Assembly: GCA_038373865.1 (NCBI GenBank)
Contig: JAXGGA010000021.1
Span: 306,001 to 370,000, forward strand
Reading direction: 5' to 3'
Source of the DNA: Uloborus plumipes
Lineage: Eukaryota > Arthropoda > Arachnida > Araneae > Uloboridae
Length of the DNA stretch: 64,000 bases
Numbering within the stretch: position 1 is the stretch's first letter; each line of letters starts with the position of its first letter. Below, piece after piece: positions 1 through 11,203 of this stretch. The position numbers and the translations under genes are program-made. Under the pieces are notes generated by a model, which worked only from the letters and a program-made list of their open reading frames with translations, did not search any database and was not told where the DNA came from.

Positions 1-1625
1 TCACTGCAATCGTAATCGTCACGTTGCAAAACTTTCGGATTAGTAGGTTTAAAAAGCATGGCTTCGGCCGGGCGGTTGTAGACTTGATCTTCTTTGACAA
101 ACGTCTTGCCAACATTCGCAGGCTGTTCAGGATCGTTGTCGACTTTCTCGAAGCTCGAGTTCCATGCATATTTGGGATGAGTTACGTTAATGTCGACAGT
201 ATTCGTATTCACATTGTGGGCACTATCGCGGCGTTGCGATTGGGATTGGCATCTTCGCTGTGCAACAGGAGATGCACTTTGGCTTCGTGTGGAATCGTGT
301 TTGCTTACTGAACGAGGAAGTGGGATTTTGCTTTCGTGGACTGGTTTTGGAATGGCTGACGGTTTGCTTGTGTCATTGGGATTTTTTCCTCCGGTATCTT
401 GATCTTGATTTATTGTCTGAGATTTTTGGGCAATATTTGTAACTCTTTCTTGAGTTTTATGGTCCTTACGAACACCCTGTGAAGTATTATCACTTGCACA
501 CTTCGAAAACGCACCCGGCTTGCCTGATACTGATGGAATATCCTCCTGCTCAAAAAATTGCCAACCATTCTTAACATGCATCGAATTTCTTTTGCTTGGC
601 TCATGTTTGTCTGTTACATTTCTTTCTGTTGCATATTGAACTGTTTCACCGTGCATGTTATCAGACTGAAACTTATTTTGCCCTTGTTTGAAATTTAATG
701 CTTGCTTGGTATTTTTTGTAACCTGAAAAGCTCCATTGTGCTTTTCTTCAACAACAGTCTCATTCTCTGCAGTACGCTTCTGCAAAGATAGCAAATCATT
801 CCTTTGCTTTTGGGTTGTCATGTACCTAGCTGCTGATGGGGATATGTGTCGCCTGGATCTGTTGTTTTTATCCTGAGTTGCGTGTTTTACCGGACTCGTT
901 TTTGGGCTGTCTGTGTTATCATAAGTTTCTGACAAATTCTGATCGATTTCTGTACTCAGAGCTTTCTGTTTCCGAACATGAAGAGATGGGACATCGATCC
1001 CGGTCTTGTAACCATCTGTATGAACACAGAGGCCAAGATTGACCCCAGGAGGTTTAGCTGAAAGCAAGTTCTTCAACGCTGCTGAGCTGCCCATGGATAT
1101 CATTTTATGCTTCGAGTTAATCAGTTTTTTGAGCATTCCTACTGCACCCATTTCCCACAATGCTCGTTGATCAACAGCATTCCTGGCCGACAAGTTCCAC
1201 AGTGTACCACATGCATTGCTGACAACGGTTAAACTAGGAGATTTCAGATGCTGTAACAGAATCTGAAGACAGTTATGTTTGCGCAAAATAATTCTATAAT
1301 CGTTCTGTATTGCTATATGACTAGATACGTTCCTTAAAATACCACCACCATTTTCGACAATGGCTAAAGTTTTGGCTTTGCTTTTATACGTTAGAGTGCT
1401 AACCAAAAATGCCAAAGCACCATCCACTAAACAAATGTCCGCTTTGTTGCCACTGCAGTGAGCCGATAAATTCCACAGCGCAGACAAAATGCTTTTCAAA
1501 GTGGATTCTTTTTCTGCTTCCATGGCTGCTTTTACCAATGTCGTGACAGCACCTATATCTCTCAAAATCCTTTTACTTGATTGGTCAGCACGCCAGGAAA
1601 GGTTACGCAATACACTAGCAGTTAC
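1..1625 (-). CDS. APC: APC large 3' exon: last armadillo repeats and start of the disordered tail (partial)
   Basis: The exon is open over its full 1,625 bp on the minus strand, enters at phase 0 after the acceptor TTCTAG at 1626-1631, and continues past base 1. It starts VTASVLRNLSW and contains STLKSILSALWNLSAHC, NGGGILRNVSS, TLWNLSARN and KHKMISMGSSAALKNL, which are the C-terminal armadillo repeats of APC, the surface that binds ASEF, KAP3 and AMER1 in vertebrates. The motif VPSLHVRKQKAL follows, as in vertebrate APC. After that come some 300 residues rich in Ser, Lys, Gln and Asn with no fold I can see. I do not see the 15-residue or 20-residue beta-catenin-binding repeats or SAMP motifs before the edge, so those should lie just outside. 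In vertebrates too, this region begins a single very long exon. Confidence 0.95.
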
Positions 1626-2782
1626 CTAGAATAAAAAACATAAAACTCAGGTCAGAAATACAATGGGTAATTTTATTTAAACAAATGACAGATATGCATT
1701 TTTTATTTCTTTATTTTTTGCTGTAAAATTTTACCTTTTTTTCGTTATAAAGCAAATGAAGTACGAATCGTGTTCAAAGATGCAAAATTTGAAAAAAAAA
1801 ACAAAAATACATTCGCGATTGAACTTAGAATTCATGCTATTAAAATCTGAGTGTGTCTGTCTGTATATTTGTTTGTTTGTCTGATACTGCATCTCCTCAA
1901 GAAAGCAAGCGATGTTTTTCGGTATGAAATAAAATCATGAGGAATAAGAAAGAAATTCACGTGATAAATAAGTAGTTTTATCCTTTTAGAACAAAAGTAA
2001 GATGTAAAAAAAGGGGAAATTACTTATTTTGTTGGTTTTAAATGGTGTCTTTTTAACCAAAATATGTATTACCACACCTCTTGTGACTCCTTCTCACCCG
2101 CTTAAGACTTGTTACTAACTCACAATTTCCGGAACCCTCCTGCCTTCTTGAAAGGGTGTAACATCATTTGTGAACGGTTCCAAAGCTCAAAATAAATTTC
2201 CTTCAGGCGCGTCATTTCAAGTTTTTCTAGGGGGGGGGGGAAGGGTGAGAAAAACACAATACAATTTTGTTGGAAATCAACAAAAACGACGTCCACATTG
2301 ATTTCTTAAAGCCGGGGGGGGGGGGGGTAATTGACCCCCACCCCGCCCCCTAAATGACGGGTCTGATTTTCTTTTATTTTTCAATGTCTATTTCACTAGT
2401 TTCTGCTTACAAAAATTAAAAGAATCGCAATTAGCCCGCAGACAGGATACGATAAAGCCATTGATCCTGCTCTTTTATTTTGAACGCACTTACGGCCTGT
2501 GTATTAATTATTGTCCATCATCAGACGATGCATCGAAAAAAGAAAAAAAATCAGGAAGCCGCGTTGGACAAAATTTATATTGCGCGAGGCCATTTAAGAA
2601 AATCGCACTGTTGTTAGTGTTACGTGAAATCATTTAAAAGCGTTGTGCGTATCCAAGCTAGCCCTTTTGGGGTTCAGGTATCGGTTTATTCTCCCTGGCT
2701 TTTATCACGTAATGTGTTTAAAAATACGTGGATATAATTTTTGTTTCCTTAACATAATATGCAAAGTGTATGTACATGTATA

Positions 2783-3100
2783 GGGGTGCCCGAACTAAAA
2801 CTTTTGGGATGAGCGAAAATTCTCATTTTGTCGAATGTAATTCCAAATTTTACCAACTGATGAAAGAGGAGCATCGACACAAATGGTAGACACACATACT
2901 TAGTATCGAATAAAAAGGAACATTATTCGTCACTAAAAATAATTTTAAAATTAAAAAAAAGGAAAGAAAGAGGACAAGAAAAAGAAATCTGAATGTTGAA
3001 ATATTCTCCACATTTGCCAACTCGTCATCAAAATTTGCCGAATATGGCAGTCTTTTTTGGGAGGTCGAAGTGACCTCCTGTGACCTCTCGTCGGGCCCTC
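2783..3100. repeat. Dispersed repeat with GGGGTGCCC and GAGGGCCC-type ends
   Basis: It begins GGGGTGCCCGAACTAAAAC and ends with two GTGACCTC motifs followed by GGGCCCTC. The same start and the GGAGGTCA-CAGTGACCTCC core recur at 26310-26985, 28056-28095 and 39180-39240. So this is a family of imperfectly palindromic, non-coding elements. I see no convincing target-site duplication. Confidence 0.6.
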
Positions 3101-3966
3101 CATATACAGTATATGTACTTTATTTCCTCCTTCTCTTCGAAAATATTTGAAATGACAGGGTTGCAAGTGTGTATTTCTTATTTTGCAATTAAAAAAAAAA
3201 AAAAAAAGCAAAAATCATCATTTAGTAAAAAAAAAGATTACAACAAAACTTTGAATTACTGCTTAAAAATTGCTTAAAAAACTACTTAATTGAGTATTAA
3301 TGAGCGCACACCTTTTAACGATGCAGTAAAAACAAACTTCAATTCGTTTAAGAAATACGCTTCTGAATTTTAAAATGTAGCAAATCCATTTGAAAATTAT
3401 CCGATGCATAATTTGTTCGGTCATTACTTTGGAAGCACATTCCTTGCTTCATTTTTCCTTTTTCTTATTTTCTGAGTAACAAACGTATTTTTCGTGCATG
3501 ATTTTTATTTTTTATTTCTATGATTTTACTGGTGAAATTTACTAGTTAAGCATTTGACAGTAAAAATTTTAAACTTTAAAAGAAAAAAAAAATGTGTTTT
3601 ACTCATCTAAATTTTGTGTATAAAACTAAATATTCAAATTATCTGAACTAAATTTCGGTGGAATGTTTTTATAATTTAAAAGGTAGTAGCAAAAGCATTC
3701 CCGAGAAATCCAAAGAAGATTTCTGCTTTGGTGCAGGGAAAATTGATAAATTTGTCAATAATACTATAGAAAGGCAACTCATAAAAGAAATAATATACAT
3801 TGTTTGTACTATCGGAATGCTGTCTCCGTTTAGAAAAAAATAATAATCACAAATGGTACATAAAGGATTTTTTGCATTATATAAGCCCCACTTTAATGTT
3901 ACTCTATAATTTTAGTTTGCTTGTCCAACATTTCCCTTTTCACTTCACCCAATAGTTGGCTGGTAA

Positions 3967-4279
3967 GGCAGGAATTCAAGTGAAACACCATTGCAATCGC
4001 TTCGAATTGCAATCGCTACTGGAAGTGAATTACATTATCATCAACTTAACTTGGCACTGACGTCACTACGGGTGGAGCCAATAAGAGCTCACAAGCAGTC
4101 AGCGATCTCCTCTTATTCGCCAAGTAGGCTGTGACGTTTTATCTAGCTCGTTTTTCATAGGCAAACGTCACGCAAATGTCACGCTGACGTCACGATGTTT
4201 TTTTCAAGAAACGTTCTAATGAAATTCATTTCCAGTAGCGATTGAAATTGCGATCGCCTGTTTCACTTGAATTCCTGCC
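3967..4279. mobile_element. PIF/Harbinger-like MITE, copy 1
   Basis: This 313-bp element has terminal inverted repeats GGCAGGAATTCAAGTGAAAC and its complement, flanked on both sides by TAA (3964-3966 and 4280-4282). The 3-bp TWA duplication and the GG-starting ends are typical of PIF/Harbinger. Two more copies lie at 61592-61903 and 62274-62585. Each copy carries the octamer TGACGTCA; here it occurs at 4058-4065 and 4185-4192. No coding capacity. Confidence 0.85.
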
Positions 4280-4389
4280 TAAGTCTCTGTAAATGTTTTG
4301 CCAACTTTAAGCACTTTAGTCTTAAGATAGAATTTTATGCTTTAGAACTTTATGTTGTTTTCAAACGAGCAGGCTTCCTGTTCGCATAC

Positions 4390-4607
4390 CTGTCTCAAAT
4401 CTTCACTCGGCGAATACAGTTGGGCGACTAATGCTTCCATAAACGGCCTCATGGAACACAAAAGCGCTTTGTTGGCGCCATCTCCGAAAGTCAAATTCGT
4501 TAGGGCCATCCCTGAGTATCGACGAATCGTGATGCAGTACTGATCGTTTGTGCACCCATGTACTTCCTGATCCATCTGAAGCAACTCAGCAATAGCCTGC
4601 AAGCCCC
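4390..4607 (-). CDS. APC: APC exon: armadillo repeats with the MALTNLTFG motif
   Basis: This 218-bp exon enters after acceptor CCACAG with two bases that complete a Gly codon and leaves at CAG|GTATGC in phase 0. The peptide reads GLQAIAELLQMDQEVHG, then TNDQYCITIRRYSGMALTNL, TFGDGANKALLCSM and MEALVAQLYSPSEDLRQ. It aligns almost residue by residue with the central armadillo repeats of animal APC proteins. It is the most conserved stretch in the window, and no substitution looks disruptive. The next exon continues the same armadillo helix (LRQ followed by VTASVLRNLSW). Confidence 0.97.
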
Positions 4608-4745
4608 CTGTGGAATGAAACGGGAAAAAAATAAATAAAATAAAGAAATAACTGATCAATGGGCAAAAAAGAAAAATAATTTAGGACATCAATATATGTT
4701 TGAAATATTATGATTGTAAATATTAAACGATGTAAACTGACTTAC

Positions 4746-4838
4746 CTAATTGGCACATGGCATATCTATGATCTTCATCAAATGATAATTTCATTAAAGC
4801 TGCTACTGAAGGCCCCAAGTGCTGGTCAACGCATCTTG
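4746..4838 (-). CDS. APC: APC exon: armadillo repeat with the MKLSFDEDHR motif
   Basis: This 93-bp exon lies between acceptor TTTTTAG (4839 and beyond) and donor GTAAGT at 4745. Its first two bases complete an Ala codon begun in the upstream exon. It then reads RCVDQHLGPSVAALMKLSFD and EDHRYAMCQL, with the last base G starting the Gly codon shared with the next exon. It matches the family's short exon around VEHQICPAVCVLMKLSFDEE. It is too short and too closely flanked by introns to be noticed as an isolated reading frame, but phase and homology place it firmly. The intron downstream is only 138 bp. Confidence 0.95.
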
Positions 4839-6517
4839 CTAAAAAGCAAAAAAATAAAAGTTTCGGTTGGCCAAAAAATTAGATACTTTGTTATAAATTT
4901 AAAAAAAAACATAGGACTGAGAAAATATGCACATACTCAGCTATTACCATGAAAAGCCACCAAAGTATGTGCATCACGAAAATTTATTCTGAATCGTTCG
5001 TATGCATTCATGGATCTTAAATATCGCAACTACTAAGTTATGTCGTTTTCACAGGTTTTCAAATTCGCGCAGTATGGCTACTAGAATGGCGCGATTTGCC
5101 GTCTTGACACTATTTGTAATTTGTAGATAAATTTCAATTAGAACATTATCTGTTCAATTCAAATTCAGAATTATATGTTGTTAAAAATTTTGCAAATAGT
5201 GATTATTTTTATGTTTTTTCGTGTTAATTTTGTTACAATTTTGCTAAATTCGACATTTATTCCATTAATTTTCATTCAAAATTAGCGTAGTTCTTGTAAT
5301 TTTACCTTTGTTGACTTTGCATGATATGCACTATTTAACATTTTGCCTGTAGGATTGGTGAGAAATTTAAGAGGCATCGGAAAGTTGGTATCGTTTTTGG
5401 CGACGAATTTATACGGCAAATTTAACGAAAAATCGCCAAATGTTACCAAGGCTGGCGACATTTGGACAAGCCTCAGTAACATTTTAAATGTAGTGTATAG
5501 CCCCTAGAATGTTCTTGAATGGAAAATATGAGAATGCACCAGAAATTTGTAGATGCATCTTTAGCAGGTATAAATAGCCGCTGCATCGATGCGTATTAGC
5601 TTAGTCTCGTTTTAGCTGTGTGTAAAACCTTTGCGCTGTGATTTTGATTTAGTATTTTCGCGTATTTGGAAGTAAATTACGTGGTGTAATGTTAAGAGAA
5701 CAGTGTTTAATGATATTTACTTAACTGCTATGGATGTTTACCAATTGTTAGCTGTTTTAATGTACAAATTTGTAAATAAATTTCATGTGTTTTCTCAAGA
5801 TTGTGTCGCCATTGAAAGAAAGTTCGAAGGTGTGCCAGACTCGTGACAATATAATGCTCTGATTACTCATCTCCGAAGAAAATATCGAGCAAAAGGCCTA
5901 GAATTTTACGAAGCATGTTGTAAAGAATCATTATTTTAGATTTTTTCAGGGCGAAGACAGGGTGCAAAAGGTATATACTCGATGCATTTTATACTATGCC
6001 CTGGCCATGCATTCAAAACCATACACACCATTGATTTCTCAAAAAGGGCTCAAAACAAATTCCGTCGTTGGCAGAAAATTTCGTTTTTCGATTGGTACCA
6101 ATATTTTCAATTAGCGAACATGTTTTCACTTCTAAAATCTCGCCAGAATGCTAGTTTGGTTTTCAAAAAATATCTCTGGTAATTAAAGTCCTAGAAGGAT
6201 GAGTAGAATTGCCTTGGTTTCTGAAAATTTCCAGAGAAGATCCCCAAGCATCAACGAAGATCTTTAAAAATTATATTTTTAAAACTTTTATTTTGGACAA
6301 TTGCTAGGAAGAATCCTTCCCTAACGTTACAAAAAATGTCCAATTGCGAAACGCATCCTGAGGAGAACACTAAACTTCCCGTCTGCTAGCATGAAAGATA
6401 GTCTGAAAATGCTTTTTTTTGAACTTCAAATTGTAGATTTACCAGTTGGTGAGACGACCGTCCTCTACCGCCCCTACCTTGAATCCGTCCCTATGAAGGA
6501 AAACGTAGAAATCTCAC
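4839..6517 (-). other. APC intron with a probable solo LTR
   Basis: The intron is bounded by GTGAGA (6512-6517) and TTTTTAG. Its main content is the LTR-like block at 5176-5849. The stretch 6190-6290 carries a fragment (TGAAAATTTCCAGAGAAGAT) resembling the diverged repeat at 54480-55400. Nothing coding is seen. Confidence 0.8.
5176..5849 (+). mobile_element. Probable solo LTR of a Gypsy-type retrotransposon
   Basis: The block starts TGTTGTTAAAA and ends CTCGTGACAA. It is bracketed by the 4-bp sequence TATA (5172-5175 and 5850-5853). Inside are a TATA box in the context GGTATAAATAGCCG near 5568, and AATAAA near 5776, in the order expected for a plus-strand LTR promoter and polyadenylation site. 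No gag or pol sequence lies beside it, hence a solo LTR. The end is not a perfect CA, so the exact boundary is uncertain. Confidence 0.5.
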
Positions 6518-6775
6518 CATTCCTGTTGTCGTCCACGTCTCCTCCGTCCAGGCTCCTGAGTTGATCGCAGTAGTCCCGGATCTGTTCCAGGAGGCGCAGG
6601 ACCCTTGCCTCCCGGCGGCCCTTCTTGTCGTCCGGTTGGGCGAACACGATGTTGTGCAGCACCTGGCTGGCTCGCTCCCGAATCTCGAAGTTGACCCGCT
6701 TCGCATGGACCATGTGGTACGTGTTGGAGTTCTCGTCCGGACTGTGAAGTAGATCGATCAGGAGGGGCAGGCAGC
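6518..6775 (-). CDS. APC: APC exon: first armadillo repeats with QPDDKKGRRE
   Basis: This 258-bp exon runs from acceptor GTGCAG to donor AATG|GTGAGA. It encodes CLPLLIDLLHSPDENSNTYH, an insert, RERASQVLHNIVFAQPDDKK, GRREARVLRLLEQIRDYCDQ and an acidic tail, LRSLDGGDVDDN. Vertebrate APC has the same core (QPDDKRGRRE, LHLLEQIRAY), followed by a longer linker. Here the linker is about 20 residues shorter. The exon enters with two bases completing Gly and exits with one base of Ala. It is noticeably GC-richer than its surroundings, as expected for coding DNA in this AT-rich locus. Confidence 0.97.
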
Positions 6776-8715
6776 CTGCACACGAACAGAACAGTGGCAA
6801 GTTGTAGAAGAAATAAAAACAAAGCGTCAAAGTTTAATAAAGTGCACCGTAGGATTGTTGGTGCTTGGCCTTGGAAATCCCCTCAAAACCGGCTGTGAAC
6901 AATAGCAGCATGGGTTGCTTTTGTCAAGTGCTGGTAAAGCAAGATTTTTTTTTTTCTTTTCATGTAGCGTACTTGTTCATTTACAATTAGGAATAAAAAT
7001 TAAAAACTTAAGCCAAATTGATTTATCCACTTTAAAAGAAAAGTAAACCGTGTATGCAATTATTGCGGTATTACTGTTCCATCTCATTTTGCGAAGATGG
7101 AGAAGCATGAACATTGAACATAACGTCGAAAAAATTATTGTGGGAAGCTATTTGTTATTATCAAACACTATTGCTGATTAAACAACGAAAATGCAAGCAT
7201 CATACTTCAATTAAGTAACCAAATTCTAAGCTTTTTTTTTTCTGTATTCATGCTTTATCATTATTAAACAATGATAACACGAAAACTTTTCTTCATATAT
7301 TCTTCATGTATACTTTTCTATATTATTTACTTTGGAAGAATATATATTATTTACTTTGGAAGAACTGTGATTTTTTCACACTGACGTAAAATTTATTTGA
7401 AAACTCAATGCCACAATGGCAACTGTCCAATTTCAGTGTAACAAAGCAGCAGCAAACAACAGACTTACCTGTTATGGATTGTGGATCGTAAACATCAGCA
7501 AAATATTTCTTTTAACCTTTATATATTTTTCAATCAAACAGCAACAATTATAGCATCGGCTGATTTTGTCTTCACGCTACATAAAAAGTCACAGAGCGTT
7601 TTTCATTTTCATGATTGATTATGAAGTAGTAATAGTGCCTAGAATTGGCTGTAATCCAAACTTGAGCTAAGAAAATTATGGTAGTTCTTATTATATTTGA
7701 TAGCTACAATGGAGACCTTAAAATAAAATTACCGCTCAAACTGAAGTATAATTAATTTTTTTTTCAATGTTCAACCATGTTTCTTTTGTCTTTGGTTTTC
7801 GTTTTTATGCTTTATAGTAAATAATGTGAACCATTTCTCACACTTGTGATTTATTTTTATTAACTACACTCATAAATGACTATTCAATTCAAAGTTTCAA
7901 AATCGATGCATGGAAGCATGATTTAATTGCGTTTGCAGTAAGACCAAAACTTTAAATGGATCAATTTACACTATGCAGCTGATTATTACTTTTGTTGACA
8001 AAAGCATTACAATCATTACATTTTTTGCAATTATTTATACACTGAAGGGCCAAATATTTTATTTATAAAAATAATGTACTAGATTCTAACTTGGCTATTC
8101 TGGAGTGATCAAAGCTCAAAATAGCGTGGAAATATGAGACTTTTTTTCAAAAGGCATAAAAAAACAACGTGCATTTACATGGAACTAATAACTGAAAACA
8201 TTAATCTCCTTTAAAAATTTCTGAAAAAGATGAATTAAGGTACAGTAACGAATCAATACGCGTTCTCCTGTAATGTTTACTGCTTCTCGAGTTCGAAATT
8301 CGTAGCTTGAAGAAGGATCTTTAAAATTCCTTCACACACACAATGACTGTCATTCGTTTACAGAAGATCTTCGACTACTGTTGTTTTTTTTTTAGTTACC
8401 TTTTTGATGGTATTTTGCTTGGTTGCATTAAGTTTGCCAAAGAAAGATTCATATTGTCTGTATAGAATGTTATTTTACCTTTTTACTACCTAGGCTTGTA
8501 ACCAATATAAAACATGTGTCGCAAGATGAGTTTGCTGTCCACAAAATGCTGACTATATACATTGCAGCATAGTACTTCTTCATTTAACAAAACTAGCTAG
8601 TTAGCAATCAGCTAGTTTGTAAGAAAAAAGTTAATATATTTTTTTATTAAATATTCAATACTTTACGATATTTTCTCTTTAATTAGACATAGTTTCAGCA
8701 AATTCAGAAACTTAC
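6776..8715 (-). other. APC intron, AT-rich, without recognised elements
   Basis: It is bounded by GTAAGT and GTGCAG. A 25-bp direct duplication (TATTATTTACTTTGGAAGAA) occurs near 7321-7366. Otherwise I see only AT-rich sequence and short homopolymer tracts, with no gene, inverted repeat or transposon end. Confidence 0.75.
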
Positions 8716-8833
8716 CGCACTGTCGCATAGCAATGCAGTTTTCTACAGAACTAGACATCGTAAGAAGAATTTTGCTTGCTTCCATTTTGTTATGAGATCG
8801 AACTTTATTCAGTAAAGAGCTAATCAGTTCCTC
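8716..8833 (-). CDS. APC: APC exon: start of the armadillo domain (MSSSVENCIAMRQ)
   Basis: This 118-bp exon starts in phase 0 after acceptor TTTTTAG and ends TGC G|GTAAGT. It reads EELISSLLNKVRSHNKMEAS, then KILLTMSSSVENCIAMRQC. This corresponds to the family segment VEMVYSLLSMLGTHDKDDMSRTL followed by LAMSSSQDSCISMRQSG. It is the capping helix region that leads directly into CLPLLIDLL in the next exon. The junction Gly is shared between the two exons, confirming the splice. Confidence 0.95.
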
Positions 8834-9959
8834 CTAAAAATAAAAGTAAAAAAGAGAATACAGGAAATACTCAATACTTTGCCCAAACAAACCAATTTTT
8901 TGAACTTGATGTTGGAAGCCATGAAAAAATTACGAAAGGAACATTTCTTGTATCGTTTTCCTATGTAATGAACAGTGATAAACACGTTTTGTGTCTATAT
9001 CGCATTTTGCAGATTATATACTGTATTAAATCCTGTACTGCTTAGAAAACACTTTATAGTGGTTCAAAAACTTTGGGACATTTTTCGTTTAATAAATGAA
9101 CGGGGAAAAATAATTGTTTTTTGATTAATATACTTTTAGAAGAAACACAATTAACCAGAAACCATACGACAGTGTAGTTCTGAAAACAAACAGGTAGAAA
9201 TCGTAAGAGCGTTTTGAAACATGTTTTGGGACACATAAAGTAGTCTAGTGACCCCGTTATCGACATATGAGGTGTTAAAACTTGCTGAAATTTTAAAGAA
9301 AAATTGTCAAATTAAGCGAGTTTCAGTGAGTAATGGCAGACATCTTTCACATGATTTTTAGATAGATATCCTGCACACATGCAGGCGGTGTAATAGCGTG
9401 ATCCATTTCTAGCCGAGTTCGGGCGTTTTGTAAAACTTCGTAAAACTTGAAGACATCGATAACTAGCTGACGAGGGGAAATAATTTTTGTGACAAAAATC
9501 TGTCCCCATATACTCTTTAGATTGCCACCTATTTGAACTTTTTCATTATTACACTAGCCACGTGGTTTCTGATGCATATTCCATTCGCAAAAAAACCATG
9601 GGGAGAAGGAAATGTGCAGCTTATGTTGGACCGATGAATTGGTCTGGAACACCCTTAGAGATCTGTCTTTGCTCTTCCGCTCGGCCACCTCGAGGTCGCC
9701 ACTCCTCGTACCCACACAAGTGGGCCTCTGAGGTGTGCCCCCCCCCCCCCAAAATCTATCTCACCCTGTAAAAATGCTGTCAACATCTAGCCACTCCAGA
9801 ACATATTCTGGAATGCATAGGGCTTTCAAAGGTGGATTTAACATCTTATCCCCTACTTGTCATAGATTTTTTGACAGTCAACAACCTACTGGAGTTGATC
9901 TGACTTATGTCAGATCTTTAAAAAGAGGATAAACAATAACAATCCATTCGCATACGTAC
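8834..9959 (-). other. APC intron without recognised elements
   Basis: It is bounded by GTACGT and TTTTTAG. The stretch 9580-9770 is locally GC-richer and contains a C10 tract near 9739; it looks like an old repeat fragment I cannot classify. No other structure is seen. Confidence 0.7.
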
Positions 9960-10117
9960 CTTAGATTCGGATTGTTCGGAGAGCTGGGAGTGGAAGCTGG
10001 CCGATGCTGTGCTGTACGATAAGTTCGACTGGAAACTGATGATGCTCTCGGAATTCTGGTGAGCGATTCGTTCGAGGGTCGAACTGTCCGAACACTCCCC
10101 GTCGCCGCTCCAGTACA
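9960..10117 (-). CDS. APC: APC exon: serine-rich segment before the armadillo domain
   Basis: This 158-bp exon runs from acceptor CTCCCACAG to donor AAG|GTACGT. With the last base of the upstream exon it starts at a Met codon, then YWSGDGECSDSSTLERIAHQ, NSESIISFQSNLSYSTASAS and FHSQLSEQSESK. The segment is Ser-rich and low in hydrophobics, like the weakly conserved stretch just before the armadillo repeats in other APC proteins (human ETASVLSSSSTHS). Sequence similarity alone would not identify it. Phase continuity on both sides, the canonical splice sites and its higher GC content do. Confidence 0.88.
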
Positions 10118-10642
10118 CTGTGGGAGAGAAATATCAGGGCCGTATTTAGGGGGTGGGTTTTTAGGGTTCAAACCCCCTCCGAAATTTTTCAAAACTATTA
10201 CGAAAATGCCTTTCATAGTTTCTCACTGAAAGAATTAGTGTTGCTATTTTATTTTATTTTCCTTATTTACTTTGAAACAGCATTTGAAAACTGATATTAT
10301 TACTATTGAATAATTGTACAAACCAAGTATTTTTTCTGCAGTATTTATATTTTTATTGTAGTTATTGCAAACATAATTTCTTAATAACACATGTTTTCCT
10401 TCGAGTTTTTAATACCACTCAATAAAACACCAAAATTCTTCAAATTCGTAAGTACCAAACTCTATAGTTAACATTTTATAAGTGTCCCCCCCCCCCCCGG
10501 AAGACAGAAATTTCAAAAGTACTCCCTCGAATGCGTGTATTTGAGTAACCTCATCTATCCAGATTTTTTTTTCCTTCATTGAAAAGGTGGGCCATGTTTT
10601 TAAAACATTTTTCATGTTAATACCCTTTTAACATCGATTGTA

Positions 10643-11203
10643 TTAGGTTGGTGCGTATGAAATGTCGGATTCTCTTTACATGCGGACGTTTGTCTCCCTG
10701 TTTTCGTTATACTTTTGTCTTTGGCATAACCTCATTCATAGTCGTATTGTCCATTGCCAGAGACTCATTTCAGCAAAATAGGTTCTAGGTTGTCTCGAAG
10801 GTCTTCCCTTTTGTTATTTCTTTTGAGTTTATTGCCGATATGAATTCTGCCGACGCACAAAACAATTGCGAAACTGAACGAACTGGAATATGAAGTTTTG
10901 CAGCATCCACCCTATTCACCGGATCTCTCGCCGACCGAATTTTCATTTTTTCAAGCATTTAGAGCTGTTTTTAAGGGGCAAACACTATGAAAATGAAGAC
11001 AGTCTAAAAAACTCGATATCAGAGTTTATTAATTCTAAAGACCAAAATTTTTTTAAGACAGGCATCTACGCTTTAAAATCTTGTTGGAAAAAGTGTATTG
11101 AAGCGAATGGAGCATACTTTGATTGAATAAACAGCTTTTGAAGAAATATATGCAGTTTTATACAATCACTTAAGAATCCGACATTTCATACGCACCAACC
11201 TAA
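10643..11203 (+). mobile_element. Internally deleted mariner element
   Basis: Near-perfect inverted repeats TTAGGTTGGTGCGTATGAAA and complement bound a 561-bp element with TA on both sides (10641-10642 and 11204-11205). A full mariner is about 1.3 kb, so over half is missing. The ends are very well preserved compared with the interior, which suggests mobilisation as a short, non-autonomous copy. Confidence 0.92.
10888..11126 (+). pseudogene. mariner transposase C-terminal remnant
   Basis: The frame near 10895-10940 reads LQHPPYSPDLSPTEF, the conserved block around the third catalytic Asp of mariner transposases (family form YSPDLAPSDYHLF). A frame change follows and GKHYENEDSLKNSISEFINS, KDQNFFKTGIYALKSCWKKC and IEANGAYFD continue the family's C-terminus to a stop at 11126. 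The catalytic D of SPDL is present. The N-terminal DNA-binding half and the first two catalytic Asp residues are gone. Not functional. Confidence 0.85.

Larger units (their letters stand above)
1626..4389 (-). other. APC intron between the armadillo exon at 4.4 kb and the large exon
   Basis: The intron runs from donor GTATGC to acceptor TTCTAG. It holds a degenerate repeat at 2783-3100 and a PIF/Harbinger-like MITE at 3967-4279. Poly-G tracts occur near 2230 and 2316. A fragment near 2100-2180 resembles the end of the MITE at 18070. I see no coding signal in the remainder. Confidence 0.85.

Noticed and set aside
24..1042. Plus-strand open frames of 60-95 codons
   Set aside because: They lie opposite the continuous, family-matching APC exon and are antisense shadows.
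9918..10216. Minus-strand frames extending past the APC exon at both ends
   Set aside because: The coding part is only 9960-10117. The extensions run into the introns past good splice sites and include the edge of a dispersed repeat.
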